From the NCBI GenBank assembly GCA_947501845.1, contig CANMXP010000012.1, positions 1 to 64,000 of the forward strand: 64,000 nt of DNA, in the 5' to 3' direction. The notes under the pieces were generated by a model. That model saw only the letters and a program-made list of their open reading frames with translations, had not been told where the DNA came from and made no database searches. This DNA is from an uncultured Flavobacteriaceae bacterium (GTDB taxonomy: Bacteria; Bacteroidota; Bacteroidia; Flavobacteriales; Flavobacteriaceae). A program made the translations under genes and the position numbers. Each line of letters starts with the position of its first letter. Position 1 is the first letter of the stretch. Shown in pieces: positions 35,699 to 45,385 of the stretch.

Positions 35699-37513
35699 AT
35701 GGCATTACAATCAACAACAAATATATTTATTGGCGGTAACGAAGTAGCAACCTTCAAGAGATTTGTATTGCATCAGCAATTAGATGCACATCATATGCTA
35801 GAGCTCGTATGCCGTATGGATGTTCTAGAAGATCTTTCTACAGATTTGGGAGAGTCCAGTAAGGATTTTTTAGGAGAAACACTTACGGTAGAAGTAAACG
35901 CTTTAGATGCTTTCGAGGGTTACCAGTCCCTAGAGTTTAAGGGTATCGTTACTCAAATAAAAACCATAAAAGGGTATGATACTGGTTCGGGAGACGAAGT
36001 GGTTATAAAAATACAAAGTCCTACCTTTTTATCGGATGATGGTCCTCATTATGCATCACATAACGATGTATCCTTATCTGAGATATTAGATAAAACGTTT
36101 AGAGACTACGATAGTTCTAAGTTAGAACTATTAATACAGCCTAATAACGATAATCCATTACATTATTCAGTACAGCATAATGAAAGCGCATACGATTATG
36201 CAAGCCGTTTAGGAGCACAATACGGAGAATGGTTTTATTATAATGGTACGCAATTAGTTTTTGGAACTCCAGAAACCGAAGAGTTGGAATTAACTTATGG
36301 TGTAGACCTTAAGGAATACCATTTAAGTCTGATGCCACAATCTCATAATTATAAGTATTATACAAACGATTATTTGTTGGATGAAGTTCACGAAAAAGAT
36401 GCGAAAGACATCACTTCAGGTGCCAATGGCTATAATGGTTTCGTTGCTAACAAAGCAAATGCGATATTTAATAAAGAAACCAAAGTATGGCATAATCTTT
36501 ATAATGACCCACAAGCAAAACAACGATTGGATACAAGTATAGAGCTTCAAAAAAAGGCTATAGAAATAAAACAGGTAAAACTTAATGGGGTAAGCGATAA
36601 CCCAGGTGTAAGATTAGGAAGTATTGTAAAAATTGAAGGTGGAAGCTATCGCGTAACCAATATAACGCATACTAATAGTGAAAATGGCGATTATAAAAAT
36701 CGTTTTGAAGCCATAACGGCCGAGTTTGATGCGTATCCAAATACAAACATCCATGCCTTTCCTAGAAGCGAGACCCAAACAGCAGTAGTTCTTGAAAATT
36801 CAGATCCAGAAGGATTGGGGCGTATTAAAGTACAATTCCCTTGGCAACAAGCAGAAGGCGAAGTAACCCCTTGGATTCGTATCGTAACCCCGCATGCAGG
36901 AGGCGATAAAGGGTTTCATTTTATTCCAGAAATAAACGAAGAAGTTTTGGTAGGTTTCGAGGGCGGTAATGCCGAACACCCTTATATGATGGGAAGTTTA
37001 TATAATGGTAATGGAAAAGCAGAAGAATTTCAAAGCGATGCCAATGATGTAAAAACCATTAGAACAAGAAGTGGGCATACCATAGAGCTTAACGATAAAG
37101 AAGGCGAAGAAAAAATAAATATTTACGATAACGAAGGCAGTATTATCACTTTTGATACCCAAGCCAAATCGTTGTTTGTAAGTGCTACTGAAAATATAGA
37201 GTTTACGGCAAAGAACATTAAAATAGTTGCTGAAGAAAATATTGATATTCAGGCACAAGGCGAAATAAAAACGGCCTCAGAAGGCGATACATCAGTTTTG
37301 TCTAAAGGAGCTACCAATTTACAGGCAGAAGGTGATACCTCAATAAGCAGTAGTGCAAATGTTACAGTAGAAGCTACCAGTAATGCCGAATTAAAAGGAC
37401 AAAGTGTTACAGTAGAAGGCCAAACAGCAGCCGAATTAAAAGGACAGCAAACCACAGTACAAGGTCAAATGACGGCAGTACAAGGCGCTAGTGGGAAAAT
37501 AGATGTCATGTAA
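35699..37513 (+). CDS. tssI: T6SS spike protein VgrG (TssI)
   Basis: The 604-residue protein has a gp27-like base (1-370; LHYSVQHNESAYDYASRLGAQYGEW) and a gp5-like OB fold (about 360-440; AVVLENSDPEGLGRIKVQFPW). A beta-helical needle follows (about 445-604). The needle ends in low-complexity repeats of the type AEGDTS, VTVE and LKGQ, without a toxin domain. VgrG trimers form the puncturing spike and carry a PAAR tip; the PAAR gene follows 12 nt later. Confidence 0.93.
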   Translation: MALQSTTNIFIGGNEVATFKRFVLHQQLDAHHMLELVCRMDVLEDLSTDLGESSKDFLGETLTVEVNALDAFEGYQSLEFKGIVTQIKTIKGYDTGSGDEVVIKIQSPTFLSDDGPHYASHNDVSLSEILDKTFRDYDSSKLELLIQPNNDNPLHYSVQHNESAYDYASRLGAQYGEWFYYNGTQLVFGTPETEELELTYGVDLKEYHLSLMPQSHNYKYYTNDYLLDEVHEKDAKDITSGANGYNGFVANKANAIFNKETKVWHNLYNDPQAKQRLDTSIELQKKAIEIKQVKLNGVSDNPGVRLGSIVKIEGGSYRVTNITHTNSENGDYKNRFEAITAEFDAYPNTNIHAFPRSETQTAVVLENSDPEGLGRIKVQFPWQQAEGEVTPWIRIVTPHAGGDKGFHFIPEINEEVLVGFEGGNAEHPYMMGSLYNGNGKAEEFQSDANDVKTIRTRSGHTIELNDKEGEEKINIYDNEGSIITFDTQAKSLFVSATENIEFTAKNIKIVAEENIDIQAQGEIKTASEGDTSVLSKGATNLQAEGDTSISSSANVTVEATSNAELKGQSVTVEGQTAAELKGQQTTVQGQMTAVQGASGKIDVM

Positions 37514-37525
37514 AAAAAGAACATT

Positions 37526-40500
37526 ATGCCAGGACCAATAGCCACAATAGGAAGTATGCATGTGTGCCCGATGTGTTCGGGGACCGTGCCACACGTAGGA
37601 GGTCCCGTTTCTGGGCCAGGAGCACCTAATATTTTAATCAATAATAAGTCAGCAGCCTTAATGGGAGATATGTGTGTATGCATAGGCCCGCCAGATGTTA
37701 TTGCACAAGGGGCTGCAAATGTTCTTTTTAATGGGAAACCTGTTGCCTGTATAGGAGACATGACAGCACACGGAGGAGTAATTACAGTAGGGGAACCTAA
37801 TGTAATAATCAGTACATCTGCTCCTACACCATCGGTAACCATGCCTAAGCATAAAATCCCTTTTCCAACAATTAGCTTAACTAACCGAATTCTTGGTAAT
37901 GCTAAGGAAGCTATTGCTAATCAAGCAGCACTTGCAGCATTGGCTCCTATAGTCGAAATTCCAGAAGATACTACAACGGTAACATTTACCACGACATTTG
38001 CACAAGACCAATTGCATTTAATTGCAAAAAAAGCGAGTCTTGCTCTTTTTATGCGTGTCTTTATTAAAATATTTGGTTTAGATATCCCTGCAAAAGCATT
38101 TGATGAATTGCATCAAGATGCTAAAAGCAAAGTGGCCATACTTACAGATCCACCACTTAAAGTTAAGAAAACCCTACCGTATGGAGGACGATTTGCGGCA
38201 TTTTATAGTGATAGCGAAATTCACGAGATTTGGGTTGCAGAGCAAGCGATTAGAGATGCAGAAACAGATAATGACGTACGAGGCAAACTCATGACGGCGC
38301 TTATAGAGGAATATGGACATTATTTAGACTATTTGTTACGTCATCACTATGCGAAAACTGAAAATAAAGATGCTCAGGGCGATGATGGGGCAAAATTTGC
38401 TTACAGATTGTATAACATAAATCCTATTGAGCAAGCCAGTCAACATTTTGCAGATGCTGGTATCGATGGTAAAACACCTGTAAAACTTGTATGGGAGTTT
38501 AAAGAATTGCATAACGATTTGAAAAAATATGTTAATAAACAACGCCAAGAGCAAGAAGATAAAAAAGGAAATTATGAGTTCTATAAAGCAGGATATCTAA
38601 AACCGCATGGGGAACACCACACCGCTGGTGAGGGTAATTATGGACATGGGGATATTGAAAAAGAGGCTTTGGAAAAACTGATTTTAGAACAAGTAAAGTT
38701 TAGAAATATATCTACGGATGAGGTCCAAAAAACCTTAGATCTTATTTATATGGGAAACTGGCTCAGAGATTTTTCTCAGGCTGTAGATCCTATGATTGTA
38801 CGTCCTATGTCTAATGCGGCAGATGGTTTAGGTAAGGGGTCTAAAGAGTATTTTAATAATAAAGATGTTACAATTAGCGAAGCTGTAAGTAATAATATCG
38901 ATAAAGAAACTCTTAATACCCAAACACTTTCTGAAAAACATATAACGGATATAACTTTGCCTTCTGGAGTAGATTGGGGGTTATTACCACCTAAATTTAA
39001 GTTTAAACTTACTTCTAGCAAATTTTACCCCGTAAAGTTATCTGTAAATGCCTTAACAAGCGTAGTAAAACTAGCAGCCGTAAAAGAGTTTATCCATGCG
39101 CCCAAAGAGAATGATCTTAATAAGGACGAAATAGAAGATTATCAAGGGCACATAAAAATTTTGGAAGATGAGTATATAGATATTACACCAGACTCATTGG
39201 GTGTGTATCGTCCCGAAGAGCATATAGATAATCCAAAAGGTGTAGGGCAAGACGATATAAAAGGGGATAGACGTGATAAGCAGTTATATGACAAGTTTGT
39301 AGGTTATGTAGATGATGAAAATGCAATACATAAGGTGAATGTTGATTTTGGAATGAAAAACTACATTCGTAGTTTAGAAGATACTTATCAAGTGGATGGA
39401 GCTCCTTATTTAACATCGTATGCCTATATTAAAAAGATGCTCAGAAAAGCGGCCGAAGGTAAAATTAGTGATCCAAAAAGCCTAGTAAATTTCGGAGCAG
39501 CCCTGCATACCTTGGAAGATTATTTTGCACATAGTAATTATAGTGAAGTGGCTTTAATTAAATCTGTAGAACCCTTAGTATTTCCATGGGTAGATGGTAA
39601 CCATAAAGGATATATATATAACTATACCGATTTAAGAAATAAAAAAGCGTATGGAGGAAAATATAGTATTATAGACTCTAAAAAGATACGTTCAAATTGT
39701 GGGCAGATTAATGAGCTAGCTTCTTATATTCCTATTGTTACGGGGACCTTTGGTTTAGTAGATACAGCAGCCAGTATCATGCCTATTTTAAACGAACATT
39801 TTTTTAATATAGAATATAAACCCTGGGAAGAGACTAAGCATAATACGCGTACTTTTGGTGATATGATGCTTTTAGAATGGATGGGAGCTTTTGATGAAGC
39901 ACAGGCAGAAGATGGTTCTGGTACTAATGATAATACATATTTAAATACTTTTGAAAACTTACTAACGGTAAGAGATTATTTAAAATACTCAGAATATTTA
40001 GTTCCTGATGCTATAGAAAAAAAGTTTCACTGGCTAACAGAGCATATTAGTAGTATGTTCAAATTCACACAACATTTCGTATTACATAGTAGTGCATCGA
40101 CATTAAATGATGCACAGGTTCTTATCGACAAAGATTTAAAAGTGATGAGTACAGGATCTTTTGCAATTGGTACAGATCCATCTCACACTCAGGTTGCCAA
40201 AGATGATCCTGAGCATCCGCTTCACAACTTATCCGCTCAATTGGCTGTAGAAGCTGTTCGGCAAGTGGGAGAGAAAATGATTGAAGTCTGGACAGGTGGT
40301 GCCAATGTTGAAGAGGTAATTTCTGTAGTTGATGAGCTTATGAGGCATCCTGTAGAGTCTGTTTGGCAAGAAAATATTGTTACAACTTGGGCAAAACAAC
40401 ATCCAGATAAGGTATGCGATGCCTGTTCTCCAAGTATAGTGGTGGACCGTACTTTGCATGCCATAGAGGAAGTAGATGAGGCTTTGAAGGGATTGCGGGT

Positions 40501-40909
40501 TAATATCCTAGAAACAGATATTACGGAAAAAATAGCAGCTTATGTAGAACAAAAAGAAGGCGGGAAAATTGATGAAAAAGGAATTAAAGATTTTATAGAA
40601 CATTCTATTACGATAAGCGAATTACAAACCGAAAAAATAGTTGGCAATAAAGAAAAAGGAATAGTTGGTATAAAAGAAATTTGGGATAAAAAGTTTCCTA
40701 AACCTGCACATTGCCGCATAAAAAAAACTTTATATAATTATACCATTAAAAGAGATGATACTTTAGGGGCAATCGCCGAAAAAGGAAACACTACTGTGGA
40801 GGATATTTTAGAATTAAATCCTGCTTTAGATAGAGATTTAATCTTTTCTGGTAGAATAATAAAAGTGCCCAATCCTATTATAGAATTTAATCGTCCTTTA
40901 TTGGATTAA
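37526..40909 (+). CDS. PAAR-tipped HetC-domain effector with EExGH peptidase-like region and LysM end
   Basis: The 1127-residue protein starts with a PAAR domain (1-100; GPIATIGSMHVCPMC, NVLFNGKPVACIGD) that would cap VgrG. A region around 180-350 contains EEYGHYLDYLL (E261/E262, H265) followed by GDDGAKFAYRL, an E-E-x-G-H-x-x-D...GD-DG-xxF pattern that may bind metal. A HetC-like domain spans about 365-1000 (YGHGDIEKEAL, GNWLRDFSQAVDP, NFGAALHTLEDYFAHSNYSE). HetC domains have a zinc-dependent phospholipase-C-like pattern of His/Asp. The C-terminus (about 1071-1125) is a LysM domain (YTIKRDDTLGAIAEKGN). I infer an antibacterial or membrane-damaging effector. Confidence 0.8.
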   Translation: MPGPIATIGSMHVCPMCSGTVPHVGGPVSGPGAPNILINNKSAALMGDMCVCIGPPDVIAQGAANVLFNGKPVACIGDMTAHGGVITVGEPNVIISTSAPTPSVTMPKHKIPFPTISLTNRILGNAKEAIANQAALAALAPIVEIPEDTTTVTFTTTFAQDQLHLIAKKASLALFMRVFIKIFGLDIPAKAFDELHQDAKSKVAILTDPPLKVKKTLPYGGRFAAFYSDSEIHEIWVAEQAIRDAETDNDVRGKLMTALIEEYGHYLDYLLRHHYAKTENKDAQGDDGAKFAYRLYNINPIEQASQHFADAGIDGKTPVKLVWEFKELHNDLKKYVNKQRQEQEDKKGNYEFYKAGYLKPHGEHHTAGEGNYGHGDIEKEALEKLILEQVKFRNISTDEVQKTLDLIYMGNWLRDFSQAVDPMIVRPMSNAADGLGKGSKEYFNNKDVTISEAVSNNIDKETLNTQTLSEKHITDITLPSGVDWGLLPPKFKFKLTSSKFYPVKLSVNALTSVVKLAAVKEFIHAPKENDLNKDEIEDYQGHIKILEDEYIDITPDSLGVYRPEEHIDNPKGVGQDDIKGDRRDKQLYDKFVGYVDDENAIHKVNVDFGMKNYIRSLEDTYQVDGAPYLTSYAYIKKMLRKAAEGKISDPKSLVNFGAALHTLEDYFAHSNYSEVALIKSVEPLVFPWVDGNHKGYIYNYTDLRNKKAYGGKYSIIDSKKIRSNCGQINELASYIPIVTGTFGLVDTAASIMPILNEHFFNIEYKPWEETKHNTRTFGDMMLLEWMGAFDEAQAEDGSGTNDNTYLNTFENLLTVRDYLKYSEYLVPDAIEKKFHWLTEHISSMFKFTQHFVLHSSASTLNDAQVLIDKDLKVMSTGSFAIGTDPSHTQVAKDDPEHPLHNLSAQLAVEAVRQVGEKMIEVWTGGANVEEVISVVDELMRHPVESVWQENIVTTWAKQHPDKVCDACSPSIVVDRTLHAIEEVDEALKGLRVNILETDITEKIAAYVEQKEGGKIDEKGIKDFIEHSITISELQTEKIVGNKEKGIVGIKEIWDKKFPKPAHCRIKKTLYNYTIKRDDTLGAIAEKGNTTVEDILELNPALDRDLIFSGRIIKVPNPIIEFNRPLLD

Positions 40910-40947
40910 TACGATAAAACCCTATAGATATAAAACTATTAGTTTAT

Positions 40948-41592
40948 ATGAAAATTTATATACTTATACTCACAGCATTACTATTAAGTGCTTGTAATGG
41001 TAATACTCAAGTTATTAAAAGCAAAGCTAAAGATACACCAGAGGTTCGTGCTATGCTCGAGGCCTTTAATAAGCAAGAGCATCGTATTGAAATTAATGAA
41101 TGTGAACTAAGATACAATGGAAATACTTTCTTTCTTGGTTCTACTTTAGAAGACCTTAAGAAAATTTTTGGAGAACCAGATTATAATGTAGGATATGCTT
41201 ATGGTTGGAAAAAAATAAAAATTGAAGTACTAAAAGAAAAAGAAACTGATAGTATTGATAATATTTATGTATATATATATGAAGGATATAAAGATATAAT
41301 TAAACCCAATAATGATTATTTATTAGTAAATAGTATGCCTTTAAATAGAGAAATGGTTTTTGCAGATTTCATTAATAACTCGACTTATGAGTTTGATGAT
41401 TTTTTAATTACCAAACATAGTTATGATATGATTAAGAATTCTTGTAATAATAAGGATAAAATCAAGTATTCTTTCGATTCTTCTGTACCTTACGACTATT
41501 CAGGAGGAGGACATTTGCAAGTAAGAGGTGATTTCAGACCAGATCTTACCCATCCAGTAGAAAGAATTAGTATTTATAAGACTAGAAAATAA
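40948..41592 (+). CDS. Lipoprotein, putative immunity protein for the PAAR-HetC effector
   Basis: The 214-residue protein has a clear lipoprotein signal (LLLSACNGN). The mature part has a beta-rich domain with ECELRYNGNTFFLGSTLEDLKKIFGEPDY, reminiscent of small 'DUF7738'-like or SmpA/OmlA-like folds, but I cannot assign it. It lies 38 nt after the effector gene on the same strand. Effectors acting on membranes or wall need a periplasmic protector, so immunity is the leading guess. Confidence 0.55.
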   Translation: MKIYILILTALLLSACNGNTQVIKSKAKDTPEVRAMLEAFNKQEHRIEINECELRYNGNTFFLGSTLEDLKKIFGEPDYNVGYAYGWKKIKIEVLKEKETDSIDNIYVYIYEGYKDIIKPNNDYLLVNSMPLNREMVFADFINNSTYEFDDFLITKHSYDMIKNSCNNKDKIKYSFDSSVPYDYSGGGHLQVRGDFRPDLTHPVERISIYKTRK

Positions 41593-41746
41593 AAGCTTTT
41601 ATTCTGAAAAATTTAAAATGAAAACTTGATACTTTATCAAAAAGATGCAAAGATGGCCCAGAGCATAAACGTATTGGGGGCTGGTAATAATTGCATTAAA
41701 ATACAAATCAACTGGCTTATTATAACATTAAACAGTAAATGAAATC

Positions 41747-42619
41747 ATGTTTTTAATATTATCCATTTTTCCTTGGCAAAGAGTTAAAATCTTTTTATTA
41801 ATATTTTTACTATCAATTTATTCTTTTAGTTGTCAGTCGCAGGTAAGTCTTGAAGGGCAATGGAAAATTGTTGATTTAACAATTATTGACAGACATGGTA
41901 AAAACTGGGATAAAGAATTGGAGGAACTTGATAGTATGTTGAGTGAAAATTATCTTTCTTTTACTGATGATAAAAAAGTTGAGGTTATAAGTAGTAGTGG
42001 CAATAAAAACCCATTGATATATCTACATAATACTACTTGGGAAAGTTTAAATACAGATAATAACTGGGTCATAGGCTTTAAGGCAGACAAAAACACAAAA
42101 CACTATGAAGAAATTTTTGAAATAGCGTATTGGTCAAAGGGCAAAGTTTTTTTATTAAGACATGATTTTGTTGTACAAATTCAGAAAATTAAAAACTTTG
42201 ATAATGGTAATACACTTATACTTAAACATCAGCCTTACCATAGTGTCAAATTAAATGAATACAGTACTAATGAACTTGAAATTTATCGTTTTGAAGATTT
42301 AGACATTTTACCATTACCCGAAAGATGCTTAAACATCGAAAAGAAGAATTATCAGGAATGCTTCTCAGCTGTAATCAGGTCTTATATCTTAAGAAATATA
42401 GACTATAGCTTAGTAAAGGGAAAGGTAGAAATTAGTTTAGAGTTTTCAATAGATAAAAAGGGTAGGACGAAAAATGTAATAGTCAATTCCAATTCTTCGA
42501 ACATAAACAAATTGATTAAAAATGCTCTTGAAAACCACCCTTTGTTCAAACCAGGTATCAAAAATGATGTTGAGGTTGAAACAATTTACTCTTCTTCGTT
42601 CAATTTGATTTCCCAATAG
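41747..42619 (+). CDS. Exported protein with TonB-C-like end, unknown role
   Basis: The 290-residue protein starts with a hydrophobic segment ending IYSFSCQSQ, likely a lipoprotein signal. The N-terminal half has a lipocalin-like feel (SLEGQWKIVDLTI, TTWESL). The C-terminal part (about 205-285) contains LEFSIDKKGRTKNVIVNSN and HPLFKPG, similar to TonB C-terminal or energy-transducer-like domains. It follows the putative immunity lipoprotein by 154 nt and precedes tssO. It could be a second immunity gene or an envelope accessory protein. Confidence 0.55.
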   Translation: MFLILSIFPWQRVKIFLLIFLLSIYSFSCQSQVSLEGQWKIVDLTIIDRHGKNWDKELEELDSMLSENYLSFTDDKKVEVISSSGNKNPLIYLHNTTWESLNTDNNWVIGFKADKNTKHYEEIFEIAYWSKGKVFLLRHDFVVQIQKIKNFDNGNTLILKHQPYHSVKLNEYSTNELEIYRFEDLDILPLPERCLNIEKKNYQECFSAVIRSYILRNIDYSLVKGKVEISLEFSIDKKGRTKNVIVNSNSSNINKLIKNALENHPLFKPGIKNDVEVETIYSSSFNLISQ

Positions 42620-42909
42620 AGTATCTATATTTTTCTTTTCTATTAAAAAAACAAGGAACTTTTCTAGGAAAATACGTATCTATGGATTAAGTCCTATTAT
42701 TTACATAAGTAACTTATAACAAAAAAAGAGTTGGGCAATGGTTTTTAGAGGAACTATTTTTTTTGCACATAGCAACATATTTTAAAAGTATAAAATAAAT
42801 ACTTTTCCTGTTACCAATATTATAGAATAAACTAGTATGATTTTACCTTCCTTTAAATCATTTATTATATTTATATTTACTTACAAAATTCAAACCATTT
42901 CAAAAATAT

Positions 42910-43419
42910 ATGAAACCAAAAAATGTTAAGGAAAGGCGTAATAGTTTTTTTAAATTTTTATTACTTTTTTTAGTAACAGTAGGTACCATTGTTACTGCTG
43001 TTTATTTTAATTTTAAAGTGCCCAGTAAAGAAAACGAATTACTAAAAGATCAGGCTAAAGTTATAGAGAAAGAAATAGATTTTCAAAGCGATTTTTCCGA
43101 ACAAATGGAAAGCATAAAGCGCATGATAGATTCTTTAGAAACGCCAGGTGTGAACATACCTTTTCAGAATAATTTGATAAGTAAAAAATTAGTCAATTTA
43201 CAAGAAAAAATACCCGTAAAAGATTCTACATATCGATATGATATGTATACCAATATAGTTAGTTTATTTGCCGAATTGCAAGAAACCAAAGATAAGCTCA
43301 GGGACTTAAAAGACGCTGAAATGACGATACAAGAATACAAAGAGGCTTTAGATAATTGCAAGCAAGATTATAAAGAAGTACAACGCGATTTAGATATAGC
43401 AAGACGGTCTTCTAATTAG
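42910..43419 (+). CDS. tssO: T6SS-iii membrane protein TssO
   Basis: The 169-residue protein has a basic N-terminus, one membrane helix (about 14-34; FKFLLLFLVTVGTIVTAVYF) and a periplasmic coiled-coil rich in Glu/Lys. It ends LDIARRSSN. This size and topology fit TssO of Bacteroidota T6SS, part of the trans-envelope complex. It converges with tssC across a bidirectional terminator. Confidence 0.75.
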   Translation: MKPKNVKERRNSFFKFLLLFLVTVGTIVTAVYFNFKVPSKENELLKDQAKVIEKEIDFQSDFSEQMESIKRMIDSLETPGVNIPFQNNLISKKLVNLQEKIPVKDSTYRYDMYTNIVSLFAELQETKDKLRDLKDAEMTIQEYKEALDNCKQDYKEVQRDLDIARRSSN

Positions 43420-43448
43420 CTTTTACTACTTTTTTACTCCAAATAAAA

Positions 43449-43485
43449 AAAGGATTTAACAAATAAATGTTAAATCCTTTTTTAT
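43449..43485. terminator. Bidirectional terminator between tssO and tssC
   Basis: AAAGGATTTAACA and TGTTAAATCCTTT form a perfect 13-bp stem with a short AATAAA loop. An A run flanks the left side and a T run the right, so it can end both the tssO and the tssB-tssC transcripts. Confidence 0.85.
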
Positions 43486-43504
43486 GTACTTCGTTTATGG
43501 GTTT

Positions 43505-44860
43505 TTATTGTTGCTCATATTCGGCATCCCACTCATTACCTTCATCACCTTTTTGACCATCCATTTTAATTAAAAAGTTTTTGGCTGGGAAATAAGGTTT
43601 CATATGTACATCTAAATATACACGATCTTTATGATTAGGATCTTGTTCAAATCTTTTTATAGAAAAGTCTTCAATTAATTTATCTGGACCAGTAACTTCA
43701 TCAAGAAATTTAACAATCTGACCCATTAATTCTTTTCTTGTTTTGGCATTAAAGTTTTCGAAAGCACGACGGTTTAAGAAATCCATCAATACTTTGGTAA
43801 CATAATCGAATACACGTACCACAGAATAGGTTTGAAGCCCTAAATTATCACCATTAAATAAAGTTTTGGCAGAAAAAGCCATAACCTTACCGTATTCGTT
43901 TACCATAGGTACCAGACCGAGCTTTTCTAATTGTGCAATTTCAGTTTTTCTAAGATCAAATCGAACACCATCAATTTCATTAATACCTCCGTGTTTTTTA
44001 CCAGCAGTTACTTGAGACATTAATGTATTGTATATTTTACCAGCTAAAGCACCAGAAGGTGGCACGAATAAATCATCTTCTTCTCCAACTTCGTCATGTT
44101 TACCACGGCCAACTAACCAATTACAGGACATAATAACGTTAGATCGGTATTTATCTCCTCCAGTAAGGTTTGCTGCTTCAAACATTTCCATAACATCGTC
44201 AGGCTCATCTAAATGCTCAAAATCGGTAATAAGCATCGCTTTATTCTCATAAGCAATCTTGGCCCATTTTTCTACGACTTTATTAGATCCTAAATACCCA
44301 GGAATAACAAGTAGTCCATAGTTTTCTCTTAAATCTAAACGGTCATAGGTAGATTTCAATTCATCAGAAATAGCGTCTATAAAACGTGTATTGTCCAAAT
44401 CCTTAACCTGATCTAATTCCGCATTAACCACAGATATATTTTTTAATTTATCTGATTCTGTGTTTTTGTAGAACAATGCTACAGAGCGATACGAACGCTC
44501 CAGCTCTCTTGAAGCTTCTATAGCACCTCCTAAATTTTTCTTTAACATTTGTTGAGATATCTCAGAACGCTTTTCAGATTCATCAATCATATCAGAAATA
44601 TTATCAGACTGAGATAAGACATCAGACCAAATTTCTAAGGTTTTTTTCAGGGTTTCCCGATCTTCCTTTTTGGTACTTTCTGTTAAAAATATTTTTTTTC
44701 TGGCTTTACGTTCAGGGTTCATATTCTGTACCCCTTCTATACAGGCTTCTAACAAATCAAAACCACCATATTTAACTAATTTTTCATTGTTTTCTTTTAA
44801 GTGCTGTGCAGGATTCTCGACTGGAGAAACTTGTTGCAGGGCTTGTTTAGATGCTGCCAT
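43505..44860 (-). CDS. tssC: T6SS contractile sheath large subunit TssC
   Basis: The 451-residue protein matches the TssC/VipB sheath family of Bacteroidota. Landmarks are LERSYRSVALFYKNTESDKL, YGLLVIPGYLGSNKVVEKWAKIAYENKA, NVIMSCNWLVGRGKHDEVGEEDDLFVPPSGALAGKIY and the C-terminal MKPYFPAKNFLIKMDG. With TssB it forms the contractile sheath that drives the tube. It begins 3 nt after tssB ends. Confidence 0.93.
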   Translation of the reverse strand: MAASKQALQQVSPVENPAQHLKENNEKLVKYGGFDLLEACIEGVQNMNPERKARKKIFLTESTKKEDRETLKKTLEIWSDVLSQSDNISDMIDESEKRSEISQQMLKKNLGGAIEASRELERSYRSVALFYKNTESDKLKNISVVNAELDQVKDLDNTRFIDAISDELKSTYDRLDLRENYGLLVIPGYLGSNKVVEKWAKIAYENKAMLITDFEHLDEPDDVMEMFEAANLTGGDKYRSNVIMSCNWLVGRGKHDEVGEEDDLFVPPSGALAGKIYNTLMSQVTAGKKHGGINEIDGVRFDLRKTEIAQLEKLGLVPMVNEYGKVMAFSAKTLFNGDNLGLQTYSVVRVFDYVTKVLMDFLNRRAFENFNAKTRKELMGQIVKFLDEVTGPDKLIEDFSIKRFEQDPNHKDRVYLDVHMKPYFPAKNFLIKMDGQKGDEGNEWDAEYEQQ

Positions 44861-44863
44861 GTC

Positions 44864-45313
44864 TTATTTTTTTTCTTCTATTTCAGTTATTAGTGCACGA
44901 ATAGACTCCATTAAAGCCTCTTTAGCATCAGGGTCTGTTAAGGCTGCTTTTAAAATCTTATTCGTTTTTAGCTGTTTTATAACCTTAACGTATTGCTCTT
45001 TTTCGGTATTTAAATTTTTTAAAAACTTACTTTGTCTAGTAATGCCTTTCGCTCCAAAATCGCCTAAATTACTAAAGTTTAATGTTTCTTTTTTTGTTGA
45101 GCCATTAGCGTCCTCAAAATCAACATCAACTTCGGGTTTAAAATGCTCAAAAACCTCTTCTACCGTTTTTAAACCTTTTATAACCTCTGGTTTTATAGGT
45201 TGATTATCTGTAAGTTTTTCTACTAATAAAGTTCTGTTTTGTGGAATTTCCTGGATGGCTTCATTAGCATCACTTTGTATTTCGGTTCCACCTAATCCAT
45301 ACGTATTACTCAT
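44864..45313 (-). CDS. tssB: T6SS contractile sheath small subunit TssB
   Basis: The 149-residue protein is a TssB/VipA homologue. It shows VEEVFEHFKPEVDVDFEDANG and NFSNLGDFGAKGITRQSKFLKNL, followed by a charged C-terminal helix. It is directly upstream of tssC with a 3-nt gap, the usual sheath gene pair. About 70 AT-rich bases separate it from clpV. Confidence 0.9.
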   Translation of the reverse strand: MSNTYGLGGTEIQSDANEAIQEIPQNRTLLVEKLTDNQPIKPEVIKGLKTVEEVFEHFKPEVDVDFEDANGSTKKETLNFSNLGDFGAKGITRQSKFLKNLNTEKEQYVKVIKQLKTNKILKAALTDPDAKEALMESIRALITEIEEKK

Positions 45314-45385
45314 AACTATGCTTAGTTTTAAAATGTAATATTTTTCATAAATATATAAACTTTTTTCATGAAAAAAATATAATTG

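Noticed and set aside
40948-42619. Assigning these exported proteins as TssQ or TssR
   Set aside because: They follow the effector gene like immunity proteins, and nothing in them that I recognise supports a structural T6SS role.
44670-45203. A 177-residue plus-strand frame opposite tssB/tssC
   Set aside because: It lies entirely antisense to two confident sheath genes and is rich in Ser/Phe as expected of an antisense translation.
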